From JBFLVN01 sp040758475 (lineage in GTDB: Bacteria > JAGRBM01): a stretch of DNA of 7,748 bases. A program made the position numbers and the translations under genes. This document shows, in pieces, positions 1 through 4,896 of the stretch. A model generated the notes under the pieces. The model did no database searches. It was not told where the DNA came from and saw only the letters and a program-made list of their open reading frames with translations. Within the stretch, counting starts at the first letter, position 1. Each line of letters opens with the position of its first letter. The stretch spans positions 1 through 7,748 of the forward strand of contig JBFLVN010000181.1 in the NCBI GenBank assembly GCA_040758475.1. Reading direction: 5' to 3'.

Positions 1-390
1 GCCGCTCGTCTCGATCCGAGCGGCCATCCCTTCCAGGACGTCCAGGTTTTCCTGGCGATGGGTCCGGCGGATCATGCCGTCCCGGTAGAGCTTGCGGCAG
101 CACTGGACGCGCGAGCTCCAGACGGCGGGCCCCTTGCTCCGGTTCAAAATCCGGAAGTGGATGCCCGCTTCGTCCGTGTTCCGGCCCATCTCGCCCCCGA
201 GGGCGTCCACCTCCCGGACGAGTTGGCCCTTCCCCTGCCCCCCGATGGCGGGGTTGCAGCTCATGAGGCCGATGGCCTCCCGGCGGGCGGTAAGCAGGGC
301 GGTCTTGCGGCCCATGCGGGCCGAGGCGAAGGCCGCCTCGATGCCAGCGTGGCCACCGCCCACAACAATGACTTCGTAAGAATTGGACAC
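1..390 (-). CDS. mnmG: tRNA uridine-5-carboxymethylaminomethyl modification enzyme MnmG (GidA), N-terminal part
   Basis: MnmG is the FAD-dependent partner of MnmE. Together they install the carboxymethylaminomethyl group at wobble U34 of certain tRNAs in the cytoplasm. Only the first 130 codons of a protein usually about 620 residues long are present; the rest lies beyond the left edge. The N-terminus has a Rossmann FAD-binding glycine motif, GGGHAG, at residues 11-16, a GRKTALLT strand near residue 28, and then the family's highly conserved SCNPAIGGQGKGQLVREVD block near residues 46-64. I chose the GTG at 388-390 because it places the glycine motif where family members have it. The frame stays open upstream with a TTG at 418-420, so a longer start is possible. 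No strong Shine-Dalgarno is visible; GGGAG lies about 14 nt upstream. The identification is very secure. Confidence 0.96.
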   Translation of the reverse strand, partial: MSNSYEVIVVGGGHAGIEAAFASARMGRKTALLTARREAIGLMSCNPAIGGQGKGQLVREVDALGGEMGRNTDEAGIHFRILNRSKGPAVWSSRVQCCRKLYRDGMIRRTHRQENLDVLEGMAARIETSG

Positions 391-508
391 GATCGTGGAA
401 TACGCTCCCAGGCGCGCCAAACGGGCCAAAGGGTGCCCTGAGAGCGCCAGAGGGGTCAAGGGAGAAGCCCCCCGGGGCCTGCCCGTTTTCTTCAAGGAGT
501 TCGCTGGC

Positions 509-538
509 TTGACCCGGGTGCTAGCAGCGAAATAGATA
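509..538 (+). promoter_or_regulatory. Candidate sigma70-type promoter for the plus-strand operon
   Basis: TTGACC at 509-514 matches the -35 consensus at five of six positions. With an 18-nt spacer it is followed by TAGATA at 533-538, a weak -10 matching three of six. It sits in an AT-rich patch of an otherwise GC-rich spacer, upstream of the first plus-strand gene. The predicted transcript would start near 545. The call rests on the -35 box and the position; the -10 is poor. Confidence 0.35.
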
Positions 539-550
539 TACGCCCCGCTC

Positions 551-585
551 GCAAGCCGCCCCCGCGATGAGCCGGGGCGGCTTGT
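551..585 (+). other. Strong GC-rich stem-loop in the leader of the plus-strand operon
   Basis: AAGCCGCCCC (553-562) and GGGGCGGCTT (574-583) are perfect inverted arms around an 11-nt loop. The C552-G584 pair and a G551-T585 wobble extend the stem to 12 bp. The tail GTTATTC holds only a weak T-run, so it is not a classic intrinsic terminator. There is no plus-strand gene upstream for it to terminate. It would lie at the very 5' end of a transcript from the candidate promoter at 509-538 and ends about 24 nt before the first start codon. It may stabilise the leader, attenuate transcription, or insulate the divergent mnmG gene. Confidence 0.6.
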
Positions 586-608
586 TATTCAGGCGATTGG
601 GATACGTA

Positions 609-1412
609 ATGACCGACATGATTGCCGCCCTCAAGAAACTCCACATCTTCGACCGGCGTCTGGCGCGGATCGAACGGGACCTCAAACTACTGCCCAAACG
701 GCTCGAAGCCATCGAAGCGGGGTTCGCCGGACGCAAGGGCGCCATCGACCAGCAGCAACGGAAAAAAGACCGGCTCGAAGCCGGGCGCAAGCAGAAGCTC
801 GATTTCCTGGCTCAGGAGCGCGAACACCTCTCCCGGATCGAAAAGCGCTTTCCCCTCCTCAAGACGGAGCGGGAAATCAGCGCCGCGGGCCGCGAGATGG
901 AAGCCTCCAAGAAGCTCATCGCCAACGTCGAAGAAGAAGTCGCCAAGTTCGCCCTCGAGATCGAAGAAGTCGGGAAGAAGTTCCTCGAATTCCAGGCCCA
1001 GCTCGAAGACGCCCGCAAGGGCGTCGAGGCCGAAATCTCCCAGATCCAGGCCCGGATGGAAGAATGCCGCAAAGAGCTTGCCGACAAGCAAGCCGAGCGC
1101 AAGCAGATCGCCTCCGGCATCGACAAGGTCATGCTCGGGAAATACGAACGCGTCCACCGGCATCAGGGATTCGCCCTCGCCATGGTCAAAGACGACCTTT
1201 GCCACGCCTGCTTCATGCACATTCCGCCTCAGACCTACAACCTCGTCCAGAAGGGGCAGGTTCAGCTTTGCCCCTCCTGCCATCGCATCCTCGTAATGCC
1301 CGACGACGATCTTCTCGAAGTCGAAAAGGAATTGGCGGAAGCCGCGAAGAAGACCGAGGAAGTCCTCGCCCCCGCGGCCGCTGTACCGGCCGAGCCGGCT
1401 GCCAGCGCGTAA
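609..1412 (+). CDS. Coiled-coil protein with C-terminal C4 zinc ribbon (zf-RING_7 / DUF164-like)
   Basis: The 267-residue product is almost wholly helical. A long charged coiled coil (about residues 10-175, heptad-like Leu/Ile with many Glu/Lys/Arg) is followed by a zinc ribbon. Its two CxxC knuckles are C198-H-A-C201 and C221-P-S-C224, with the conserved IPPQTYN segment between them. An Ala/Pro/Glu-rich tail ends the protein. This is the layout of the widespread bacterial C4-type zinc-ribbon family (Pfam zf-RING_7), whose biochemical role is not established; binding to nucleic acid or protein partners is inferred. I chose the ATG at 609 because GGGA at 599-602 sits 6 nt upstream. The in-frame ATG at 567 lies inside the leader hairpin and lacks a ribosome-binding site. 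It is first in a plus-strand operon, 30 nt before the transporter gene. Confidence 0.88.
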   Translation: MTDMIAALKKLHIFDRRLARIERDLKLLPKRLEAIEAGFAGRKGAIDQQQRKKDRLEAGRKQKLDFLAQEREHLSRIEKRFPLLKTEREISAAGREMEASKKLIANVEEEVAKFALEIEEVGKKFLEFQAQLEDARKGVEAEISQIQARMEECRKELADKQAERKQIASGIDKVMLGKYERVHRHQGFALAMVKDDLCHACFMHIPPQTYNLVQKGQVQLCPSCHRILVMPDDDLLEVEKELAEAAKKTEEVLAPAAAVPAEPAASA

Positions 1413-1442
1413 GACAGCGGATCGTTTCCGCCTTCCCACTCC

Positions 1443-1874
1443 ATGCGTATTTATTACTTACTTCTCGGCCTTTCCGTCGCCATCGGACTGGCAGGCCAGT
1501 CTCTTCTGAAGATCGGCATGCGCCGGTTCTCGGGGACTGAACTATCTTCCGCGGAAGCGGGCCTCTCCATCCTCTTCAAGGCGATTTTCAGCCTTCCGAT
1601 CCTCGTGGGGGGGACGCTCTACGTGATCGGTTTCGGCGCCTGGCTGCTCGTTCTTACGCGGCTCGAAGTGTCGGTCGCCTATCCCATGCTCTCGATCAAT
1701 TACATCCTGATCACGATCGTCGCCTGGTTGTTTCTGGGCGAACCCCTCAACGGCTACAAGCTGGCTGGATGCCTGCTCATCATGGCCGGTGTCATCGTCC
1801 TTTCCCGGGGGATTCCGGCCGCCCCAAAACCGCAGGCTGTGGCTCCCCCGGCCATGACGAGCCCCAGCGAGTAA
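1443..1874 (+). CDS. Small four-helix EamA/DMT-superfamily transporter, ArnE/ArnF-like
   Basis: A 143-residue inner-membrane protein with four predicted helices at about residues 3-22, 50-71, 76-98 and 105-122, and a Pro/Ala-rich cytosolic-type tail. It resembles half of an EamA transporter. The closest recognisable family is the ArnE/ArnF flippase subunits and similar small DMT proteins, through the AGQSLLKIGM stretch after helix 1 and SVAYPMLSINYILI in helix 3, then a GEPL turn. The first helix lacks the glutamate that defines EmrE-type multidrug transporters, which argues against drug efflux. A lipid-linked sugar or other lipid-carrier substrate is inferred. Such half-size proteins normally work as dimers. 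No clear Shine-Dalgarno precedes the ATG. The lipid kinase gene starts 7 nt after its stop, so the two are probably translated together. Confidence 0.8.
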   Translation: MRIYYLLLGLSVAIGLAGQSLLKIGMRRFSGTELSSAEAGLSILFKAIFSLPILVGGTLYVIGFGAWLLVLTRLEVSVAYPMLSINYILITIVAWLFLGEPLNGYKLAGCLLIMAGVIVLSRGIPAAPKPQAVAPPAMTSPSE

Positions 1875-1881
1875 TTTTCCC

Positions 1882-2856
1882 GTGAGCCAGCCCCAGCTTG
1901 GCGTGCTCGTGAACCTCCTGGCCGGACGCAACCGCCGCCGGCCCGCCGAGGTGGATGCCCTCCGCCAAGCAGCGGGGCCAAGGGCCCGGTTCTTCGTAAC
2001 GCGCAATGGGGACGACCTCTCCGGTGCCATCACGGAAATGGCCCGCTCCCGGGTCACCCACCTCGCCGTTTCCGGCGGGGATGGATCGTTCCAGAACCTC
2101 GTCACCCAGTGGCTAAACGGTTCGCCCGACGCGCCCCTCCCCCGGATTGTCCCCCTTCTTGGCGGTTCCATGAACATGCTTTCTCAAGATGTGGGCAATG
2201 GGGATAATCAGGTCCGTACGCTGGAACGCCTTCACGGCCACCTGGGCGGAACAGCCGACTCCAAGAACCTCGAAATCGTCCGCCGGAGCACTCTTCGGGT
2301 GGAGGATTCGACGGCCGAGCATCCGCTCTTCGGCTTTGTCTTCACGGACGGGTTCGTGATCCGTTTTCTGGATCACTATTACAAAGGCGAAAAAGGCCCC
2401 TGGGCGGCTTTCAAGAACGCGGCTTTCTTCGCCTGGGCCGCTTTTTCAAACGCCTCCGAGCACCGGCACTTTTTCGAGCGGTGCAAGGCGCGGCTCAAGA
2501 TCAACGGAATCGAGCGGACGGAGTACATCTTCACGAGCGCCGCCACCCTCGAACACGTGGTCTTCGGCTTCCGGATGTTCCACGACGGCCCCGCTCCGGG
2601 CGAGCACTTTTCGGTGGTCAACTACAACGTCCCGTGGCTTCCGCTGGCGGCCCTGGACATGCCCAATATTTTCTACCTCGCCTCCCGGACGGGCCGGTAT
2701 CTGCCGGGCGCCAACGTCTTGAACGCAGCCACACCCCGCTTCGAGATGAGCGGTTGCGAGGGATATTCCCTGGACGGTGAGATGTTCACGGCCAAGGCGC
2801 CGATGGACCTCACCGTAACGCTCGGCCCCACCGTCGAATTCGTCCGCGTCCACTAA
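1882..2856 (+). CDS. Diacylglycerol kinase family lipid kinase (DagK catalytic domain)
   Basis: This family transfers the ATP gamma-phosphate to the hydroxyl of a membrane lipid such as diacylglycerol or a sphingoid base at the inner face of the membrane. The 324-residue protein shows the family signatures in order. There is an N-terminal VNLLAGRNRR strand-loop (residues 10-19), equivalent to the usual NPxSG. The nucleotide-binding SGGDGS follows at 64-69, then PLLGGSMNML (91-100), equivalent to PxGTxND, and a late DGE at 298-300 that normally helps bind metal. Serine replaces threonine in both loops (GGDGS, GGSMN), a tolerated variation. The start is GTG at 1882, 7 nt after the transporter stop and without a good Shine-Dalgarno, which suggests translational coupling. 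The lipid substrate cannot be read from sequence. Its stop codon overlaps that of the convergent permease gene. Confidence 0.85.
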   Translation: MSQPQLGVLVNLLAGRNRRRPAEVDALRQAAGPRARFFVTRNGDDLSGAITEMARSRVTHLAVSGGDGSFQNLVTQWLNGSPDAPLPRIVPLLGGSMNMLSQDVGNGDNQVRTLERLHGHLGGTADSKNLEIVRRSTLRVEDSTAEHPLFGFVFTDGFVIRFLDHYYKGEKGPWAAFKNAAFFAWAAFSNASEHRHFFERCKARLKINGIERTEYIFTSAATLEHVVFGFRMFHDGPAPGEHFSVVNYNVPWLPLAALDMPNIFYLASRTGRYLPGANVLNAATPRFEMSGCEGYSLDGEMFTAKAPMDLTVTLGPTVEFVRVH

Positions 2857-3677
2857 AATAAAAGTCTTGCCGCGACGAAAAGCAGGAATCCTCCGAAAAT
2901 CCGGCGGAGGGGGCCGGGTTTCGTCTTGGCCGCGAGGCGCGCGCCAAGCTGCGCCGTCAAAACGGCGGAGACGGAAATGATCAGGGCCGAAGGCCAATGG
3001 ACGTACCCGATGGCATAGGGAATGGCTTCCTTCCCGGCGGGTACGAGCATGTGGGTGATGGTTCCAAGGAGCGCCGCGAAAACGCCGACGGCCGCGGAAG
3101 TTCCCACCGACTGATGGATGGGAAGCCCCAAGAGCAGGTGGAAAATCGGAACAGCGAGCGATCCCCCTCCGATTCCAAGCACGCCGGCCGCGATTCCAAT
3201 GGCGATACCGGCGGCAAGGGCGCCAGGGATCGGGATTTCATGAGGCTCGGGAGCTTTGGATGGAGCCTCTCCACCGTTTTTCTTTTCCGGCTTTAGAAGC
3301 TGAATGGCCACGGCGATGAGGAAGAGACCGAACCCCCGCTTGTGCCACTCCCCGGGCAGGTACTTGGCGATCCAGGCTCCGCCGATGCCGCCGAATGCCG
3401 CCATGGGTCCCGCGTACATTACGAGGCGCCGCACGACGTTGCCTTTTTTCGCGTGAGCCCGGCTGCTCGAAATGCTCGTCAGCAAGACGGCGGCGAGGCT
3501 CGTCGCCACGGTGAGGTGCATGACTTCTTCCGGCGGGGCGCCGAAGCGGGGAAGAAGTTCGACCAGGACCGGGACGATGATCACGCCCCCGCCGATCCCC
3601 AGGAGCCCTCCCATGAGCCCCGAAGCGAGGCCGATGGCGAGCAGAATGGCGATTTGAGCGGTGCTCATCGAATTCAT
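2853..3677 (-). CDS. TauE/SafE family permease (sulfite/organosulfonate exporter-like)
   Basis: A 274-residue polytopic membrane protein of the TauE/SafE family (Pfam PF01925). Members export sulfite, sulfoacetate or related anions, or take up C2 compounds, often by an unknown mechanism. The sequence shows the family's internal duplication: each half has a glycine-rich GIGGG loop at the end of its first helix (residues 27-31 and 168-172). A charged loop with KPEKK separates the halves. Length is normal. The first ATG (3677) has GGGGAA only 2 nt upstream. An ATG at 3668 lies about 10 nt from the same motif and may be the real start, giving 271 residues. It is the last gene of the leftward block, downstream of tRNA-Arg, and meets the lipid kinase tail to tail with a 4-bp overlap. 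No sulfur-metabolism gene lies nearby, so the substrate is unassigned. Confidence 0.88.
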   Translation of the reverse strand: MNSMSTAQIAILLAIGLASGLMGGLLGIGGGVIIVPVLVELLPRFGAPPEEVMHLTVATSLAAVLLTSISSSRAHAKKGNVVRRLVMYAGPMAAFGGIGGAWIAKYLPGEWHKRGFGLFLIAVAIQLLKPEKKNGGEAPSKAPEPHEIPIPGALAAGIAIGIAAGVLGIGGGSLAVPIFHLLLGLPIHQSVGTSAAVGVFAALLGTITHMLVPAGKEAIPYAIGYVHWPSALIISVSAVLTAQLGARLAAKTKPGPLRRIFGGFLLFVAARLLF

Positions 3678-3682
3678 TTCCC

Positions 3683-3694
3683 CGCCCGAAGGCG
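3683..3694 (-). other. Small hairpin with TTCG tetraloop beside the permease ribosome-binding site
   Basis: On the minus strand CGCC-TTCG-GGCG forms a 4-bp stem closed by C(UUCG)G, one of the most stable RNA tetraloops. It lies directly upstream of the GGGGAA that would serve the permease start. It could set ribosome access or simply be a chance GC-rich fold. Confidence 0.4.
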
Positions 3695-3763
3695 CGGCCC
3701 GATCTTAGGAACGCATATTCTGGAAGGGAATTACAGGGAGATCGGAAAAAGCGGGACGGAGAA

Positions 3764-3840
3764 TGGCGGCCCCAGCAGGACTCGAACCTGCGGCCTAGCG
3801 TTTAGGAAACGCTTGCTCTATCCAGCTGAGCTATGGGGCC
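3764..3840 (-). tRNA. tRNA-Arg, anticodon CCU
   Basis: Read on the minus strand this folds as a full cloverleaf. The 7-bp acceptor is GGCCCCA with TGGGGCC. The D-stem is GCTC/GAGC with loop AGCTGGATA. The anticodon stem AGCGT/ACGCT holds loop TTCCTAA, so the anticodon is CCT and it reads AGG codons. A 5-nt variable loop follows, then the T-arm GCAGG/CCTGC with TTCGAGT. The discriminator is G and the CCA end is encoded (3764-3766). It lies 87 nt downstream of the histone-like gene and 86 nt upstream of the permease, all on the same strand. No convincing terminator with a T-run follows it. Confidence 0.97.
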
Positions 3841-3850
3841 CGAAGGCGAA

Positions 3851-3899
3851 CATGGCGGCCCCTCCGCCCGGAATCTCTCCGGCCGGAATGGCCGCCATG
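3851..3899. repeat. Perfect 10-bp inverted repeat between tRNA-Arg and the histone-like gene
   Basis: CATGGCGGCC at 3851-3860 and GGCCGCCATG at 3890-3899 are exact inverted arms around a 29-nt interior. The interior contains two near-identical 10-mers, TCCGCCCGGA (3863-3872) and TCCGGCCGGA (3878-3887). A second small hairpin, GCCAA/TTGGC (3903-3907 and 3913-3917), lies between it and the histone stop. Neither is followed by a T-run in the direction of transcription. They may be a processing or transcript-end structure between the histone message and the tRNA. Part of the left arm (ATGGCGGCCCC, 3852-3862) repeats 3763-3773, the 3' end of tRNA-Arg. Confidence 0.6.
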
Positions 3900-3927
3900 C
3901 CCGCCAACGTAATTGGCAATTAACGGA

Positions 3928-4110
3928 TTAGATGTCCTGAGGCTTCACCGTCACGCGGCCATTTTCCTTGGCGCGCTTGACGGCCTTCTTGACGGCCTCT
4001 TCGACGAGGTCGCTGAAGGACTCGATGGCATCGGCGCTGCACTGAGCCTGCTGCTTCTTGATGAGGTCTTTGACCTTCGACTGAACGATGAGAATCTCCT
4101 TCTCGGCCAT
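3928..4110 (-). CDS. Bacterial histone-fold protein (Bd0055/archaeal-histone-like, truncated helix alpha-3)
   Basis: A 60-residue basic/acidic helical protein that reads as a prokaryotic histone, expected to dimerise and bind DNA in the nucleoid. Helix alpha-1 spans about residues 10-20 (SKVKDLIKKQ). The long alpha-2 spans about 25-50 (from SADAIESF to the RAKEN end). Then comes the histone loop GRVTVKPQDI at 51-60. R52, T54 and D59 correspond to the R-T pair and the Arg-Asp salt bridge of archaeal HMfB, and as I recall that sequence they fall at the same residue numbers. The protein ends at I60, so most of alpha-3 is missing. Short histones of this type are known in bacteria; Bdellovibrio Bd0055 is the best-studied relative. 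AAGGAG (4121-4126) supports the ATG start. The gene has its own strong-looking promoter downstream of apt. The histone-fold call is confident. DNA-binding mode and oligomer state are not visible. Confidence 0.87.
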   Translation of the reverse strand: MAEKEILIVQSKVKDLIKKQQAQCSADAIESFSDLVEEAVKKAVKRAKENGRVTVKPQDI

Positions 4111-4120
4111 GATACGTAAA

Positions 4121-4126
4121 CTCCTT
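4121..4126 (-). promoter_or_regulatory. Shine-Dalgarno of the histone-like gene
   Basis: The minus strand reads AAGGAG here within GAGGAAGGAG, 10 nt before the ATG at 4108-4110. It is one of the best ribosome-binding sites in the window and fits a highly expressed small DNA-binding protein. Confidence 0.75.
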
Positions 4127-4214
4127 CCTCTTCCCCTTTTTTCGGCGGGGTGACCGTATTTTTTCGAAGCGGCCTTGATCTACCTCGCCTCGAACTCTTT
4201 TGTCCAGTCCTTTT

Positions 4215-4246
4215 GGGAGTTTTGCGGGCTTATAAGCCCCCCTCCC
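4215..4246. promoter_or_regulatory. Nested palindrome in the histone leader, possible operator or RNA hairpin
   Basis: GGGCTTATAAGCCC at 4226-4239 is a perfect 14-bp palindrome. Flanking GGGAG (4215-4219) and CTCCC (4242-4246) add an outer 5-bp stem. It falls about 10-25 nt downstream of the transcription start predicted from the promoter at 4256-4284, a typical position for a repressor operator. As RNA it would make a two-tier hairpin. No T-run follows on either strand, so it is not an intrinsic terminator. Confidence 0.5.
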
Positions 4247-4255
4247 GTGCCCCCA

Positions 4256-4284
4256 CTTATAATGGCCTTAAACCCGGCTGGCAA
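4256..4284 (-). promoter_or_regulatory. Near-consensus sigma70-type promoter of the histone-like gene
   Basis: On the minus strand TTGCCA (4279-4284, five of six) and TATAAG (4256-4261, five of six) are separated by exactly 17 nt. The -35 box begins 5 nt beyond the apt stop codon. The transcript would start near 4249 and carry a leader of about 139 nt, including the palindrome at 4226-4239. This is the strongest promoter I can find in the window, and it indicates that the histone-like gene (and possibly tRNA-Arg) is transcribed independently of apt. Confidence 0.7.
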
Positions 4285-4288
4285 GCCG

Positions 4289-4831
4289 CTAAAAGCGGAT
4301 CACCGAATGGATCGAAAGCGGCGAGAGCTTATTCCTTCCCTTGAGAAATTCAAGTTCGATGAGAAAAGAAGCCCCCAGGAGTTTGGCCCCCGTGGCTTCG
4401 ATGAGCTGGACCACGGCGCCCACAGTCCCACCCGTGGCGAGCAGGTCGTCCACGATCAGAATCTTTGCCTTCTCGGGGATGGCGTCCATGTGGATTTCGA
4501 GCGTGTCTTCCCCGTACTCGAGGGCGTAACTCACCTTGCGGGTTTTCCAGGGAAGCTTTCCCGCCTTCCGGACCGGGACGAACCCCGCTCCGAGGCGCGC
4601 CGCCACAGCGCCGGCGAAGATGAACCCCCGGGCTTCGACGCCCAAGACGATGTCGGGGCGGCTCAGCCCGCTCACATACGGCGCGGCCATCAGGTCGATG
4701 GCCTGCTGGAGCAAGTCCCCCCGTTGCAGGACGGTTGTAATGTCCTTGAAGACGATCCCCGGTTTGGGATAGTCGGGGATGTCGCGGATGGCGGCGCGGA
4801 TTTTATCGGCCGCCGAAGATGATGTCGTCAC
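4289..4831 (-). CDS. apt: Adenine phosphoribosyltransferase
   Basis: Apt makes AMP from adenine and PRPP in cytosolic purine salvage. The 180-residue product has the whole family pattern: DYPKPGIVFKDIT near residues 20-32, GVEARGF at 64-70, the FVPVRKAGKLP hood region at 84-94, LEYGEDTLEIH at 104-114, and the PRPP-binding ILIVDDLLATGGTV at 124-137. I start it at the GTG at 4829-4831. A GGGGA lies 7 nt upstream, and the resulting N-terminus matches E. coli Apt in length before DYPKPG. A longer frame opening at a TTG at 4858 has poor spacing from any ribosome-binding site. It lies 65 nt downstream of the nlpD-like gene on the same strand, with a hairpin between them. Promoter elements for the histone gene begin just after its stop. 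Confidence 0.96.
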   Translation of the reverse strand: MTTSSSAADKIRAAIRDIPDYPKPGIVFKDITTVLQRGDLLQQAIDLMAAPYVSGLSRPDIVLGVEARGFIFAGAVAARLGAGFVPVRKAGKLPWKTRKVSYALEYGEDTLEIHMDAIPEKAKILIVDDLLATGGTVGAVVQLIEATGAKLLGASFLIELEFLKGRNKLSPLSIHSVIRF

Positions 4832-4838
4832 GTAGAAG

Positions 4839-4843
4839 TCCCC
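4839..4843 (-). promoter_or_regulatory. Shine-Dalgarno that fixes the apt GTG start
   Basis: The minus strand reads GGGGA, 7 nt before the GTG at 4829-4831. This supports the 180-residue form over an upstream TTG extension of nine residues. Confidence 0.6.
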
Positions 4844-4869
4844 AGGGGAGGCAGCCAAAGCCCTTAATA

Positions 4870-4890
4870 GCCGCTTCCAGGGTAAGCGGC
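4870..4890 (-). other. Stem-loop between the nlpD-like gene and apt
   Basis: GCCGCTT (4870-4876) and AAGCGGC (4884-4890) form a perfect 7-bp stem with a 7-nt loop, starting 6 nt after the nlpD-like stop. Its downstream side reads TATTAAGGG, not a T-run. It could be a weak or factor-dependent terminator, or a processing or stability element in an nlpD-apt transcript. Confidence 0.5.
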
Positions 4891-4896
4891 GGCATT

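Noticed and set aside
687..1439. Minus-strand open frame of 250 codons
   Set aside because: Exact shadow of the coiled-coil protein: the Glu/Lys-rich sense codons give an artificial Leu/Phe/Asp-rich antisense product.
1542..2177. Minus-strand open frame of 211 codons
   Set aside because: Antisense to the transporter and lipid kinase genes, with Arg/Gly/Pro-rich composition typical of shadow frames in GC-rich DNA and no recognisable domain.
2890..2910. CCTCCG/CGGAGG hairpin as a terminator for the plus-strand operon
   Set aside because: It lies in permease coding sequence and is followed by a G/C-rich stretch, not a T-run.
3342..3923. Plus-strand open frame of 193 codons containing SRTRTCGLAFRK
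   Set aside because: It runs antisense to the permease and through tRNA-Arg. The SRTRTCGL string is the well-known false translation of a tRNA's reverse strand.
4258..4263. Perfect TATAAT on the plus strand
   Set aside because: No -35 box at suitable spacing (4235-4240 reads AGCCCC) and no plus-strand gene downstream. The overlapping minus-strand TATAAG with a 17-nt spaced TTGCCA is the better reading.
4175..4822. Plus-strand open frame of 215 codons
   Set aside because: Antisense to apt and to the histone promoter region. The apt frame has every family motif and this one has none.
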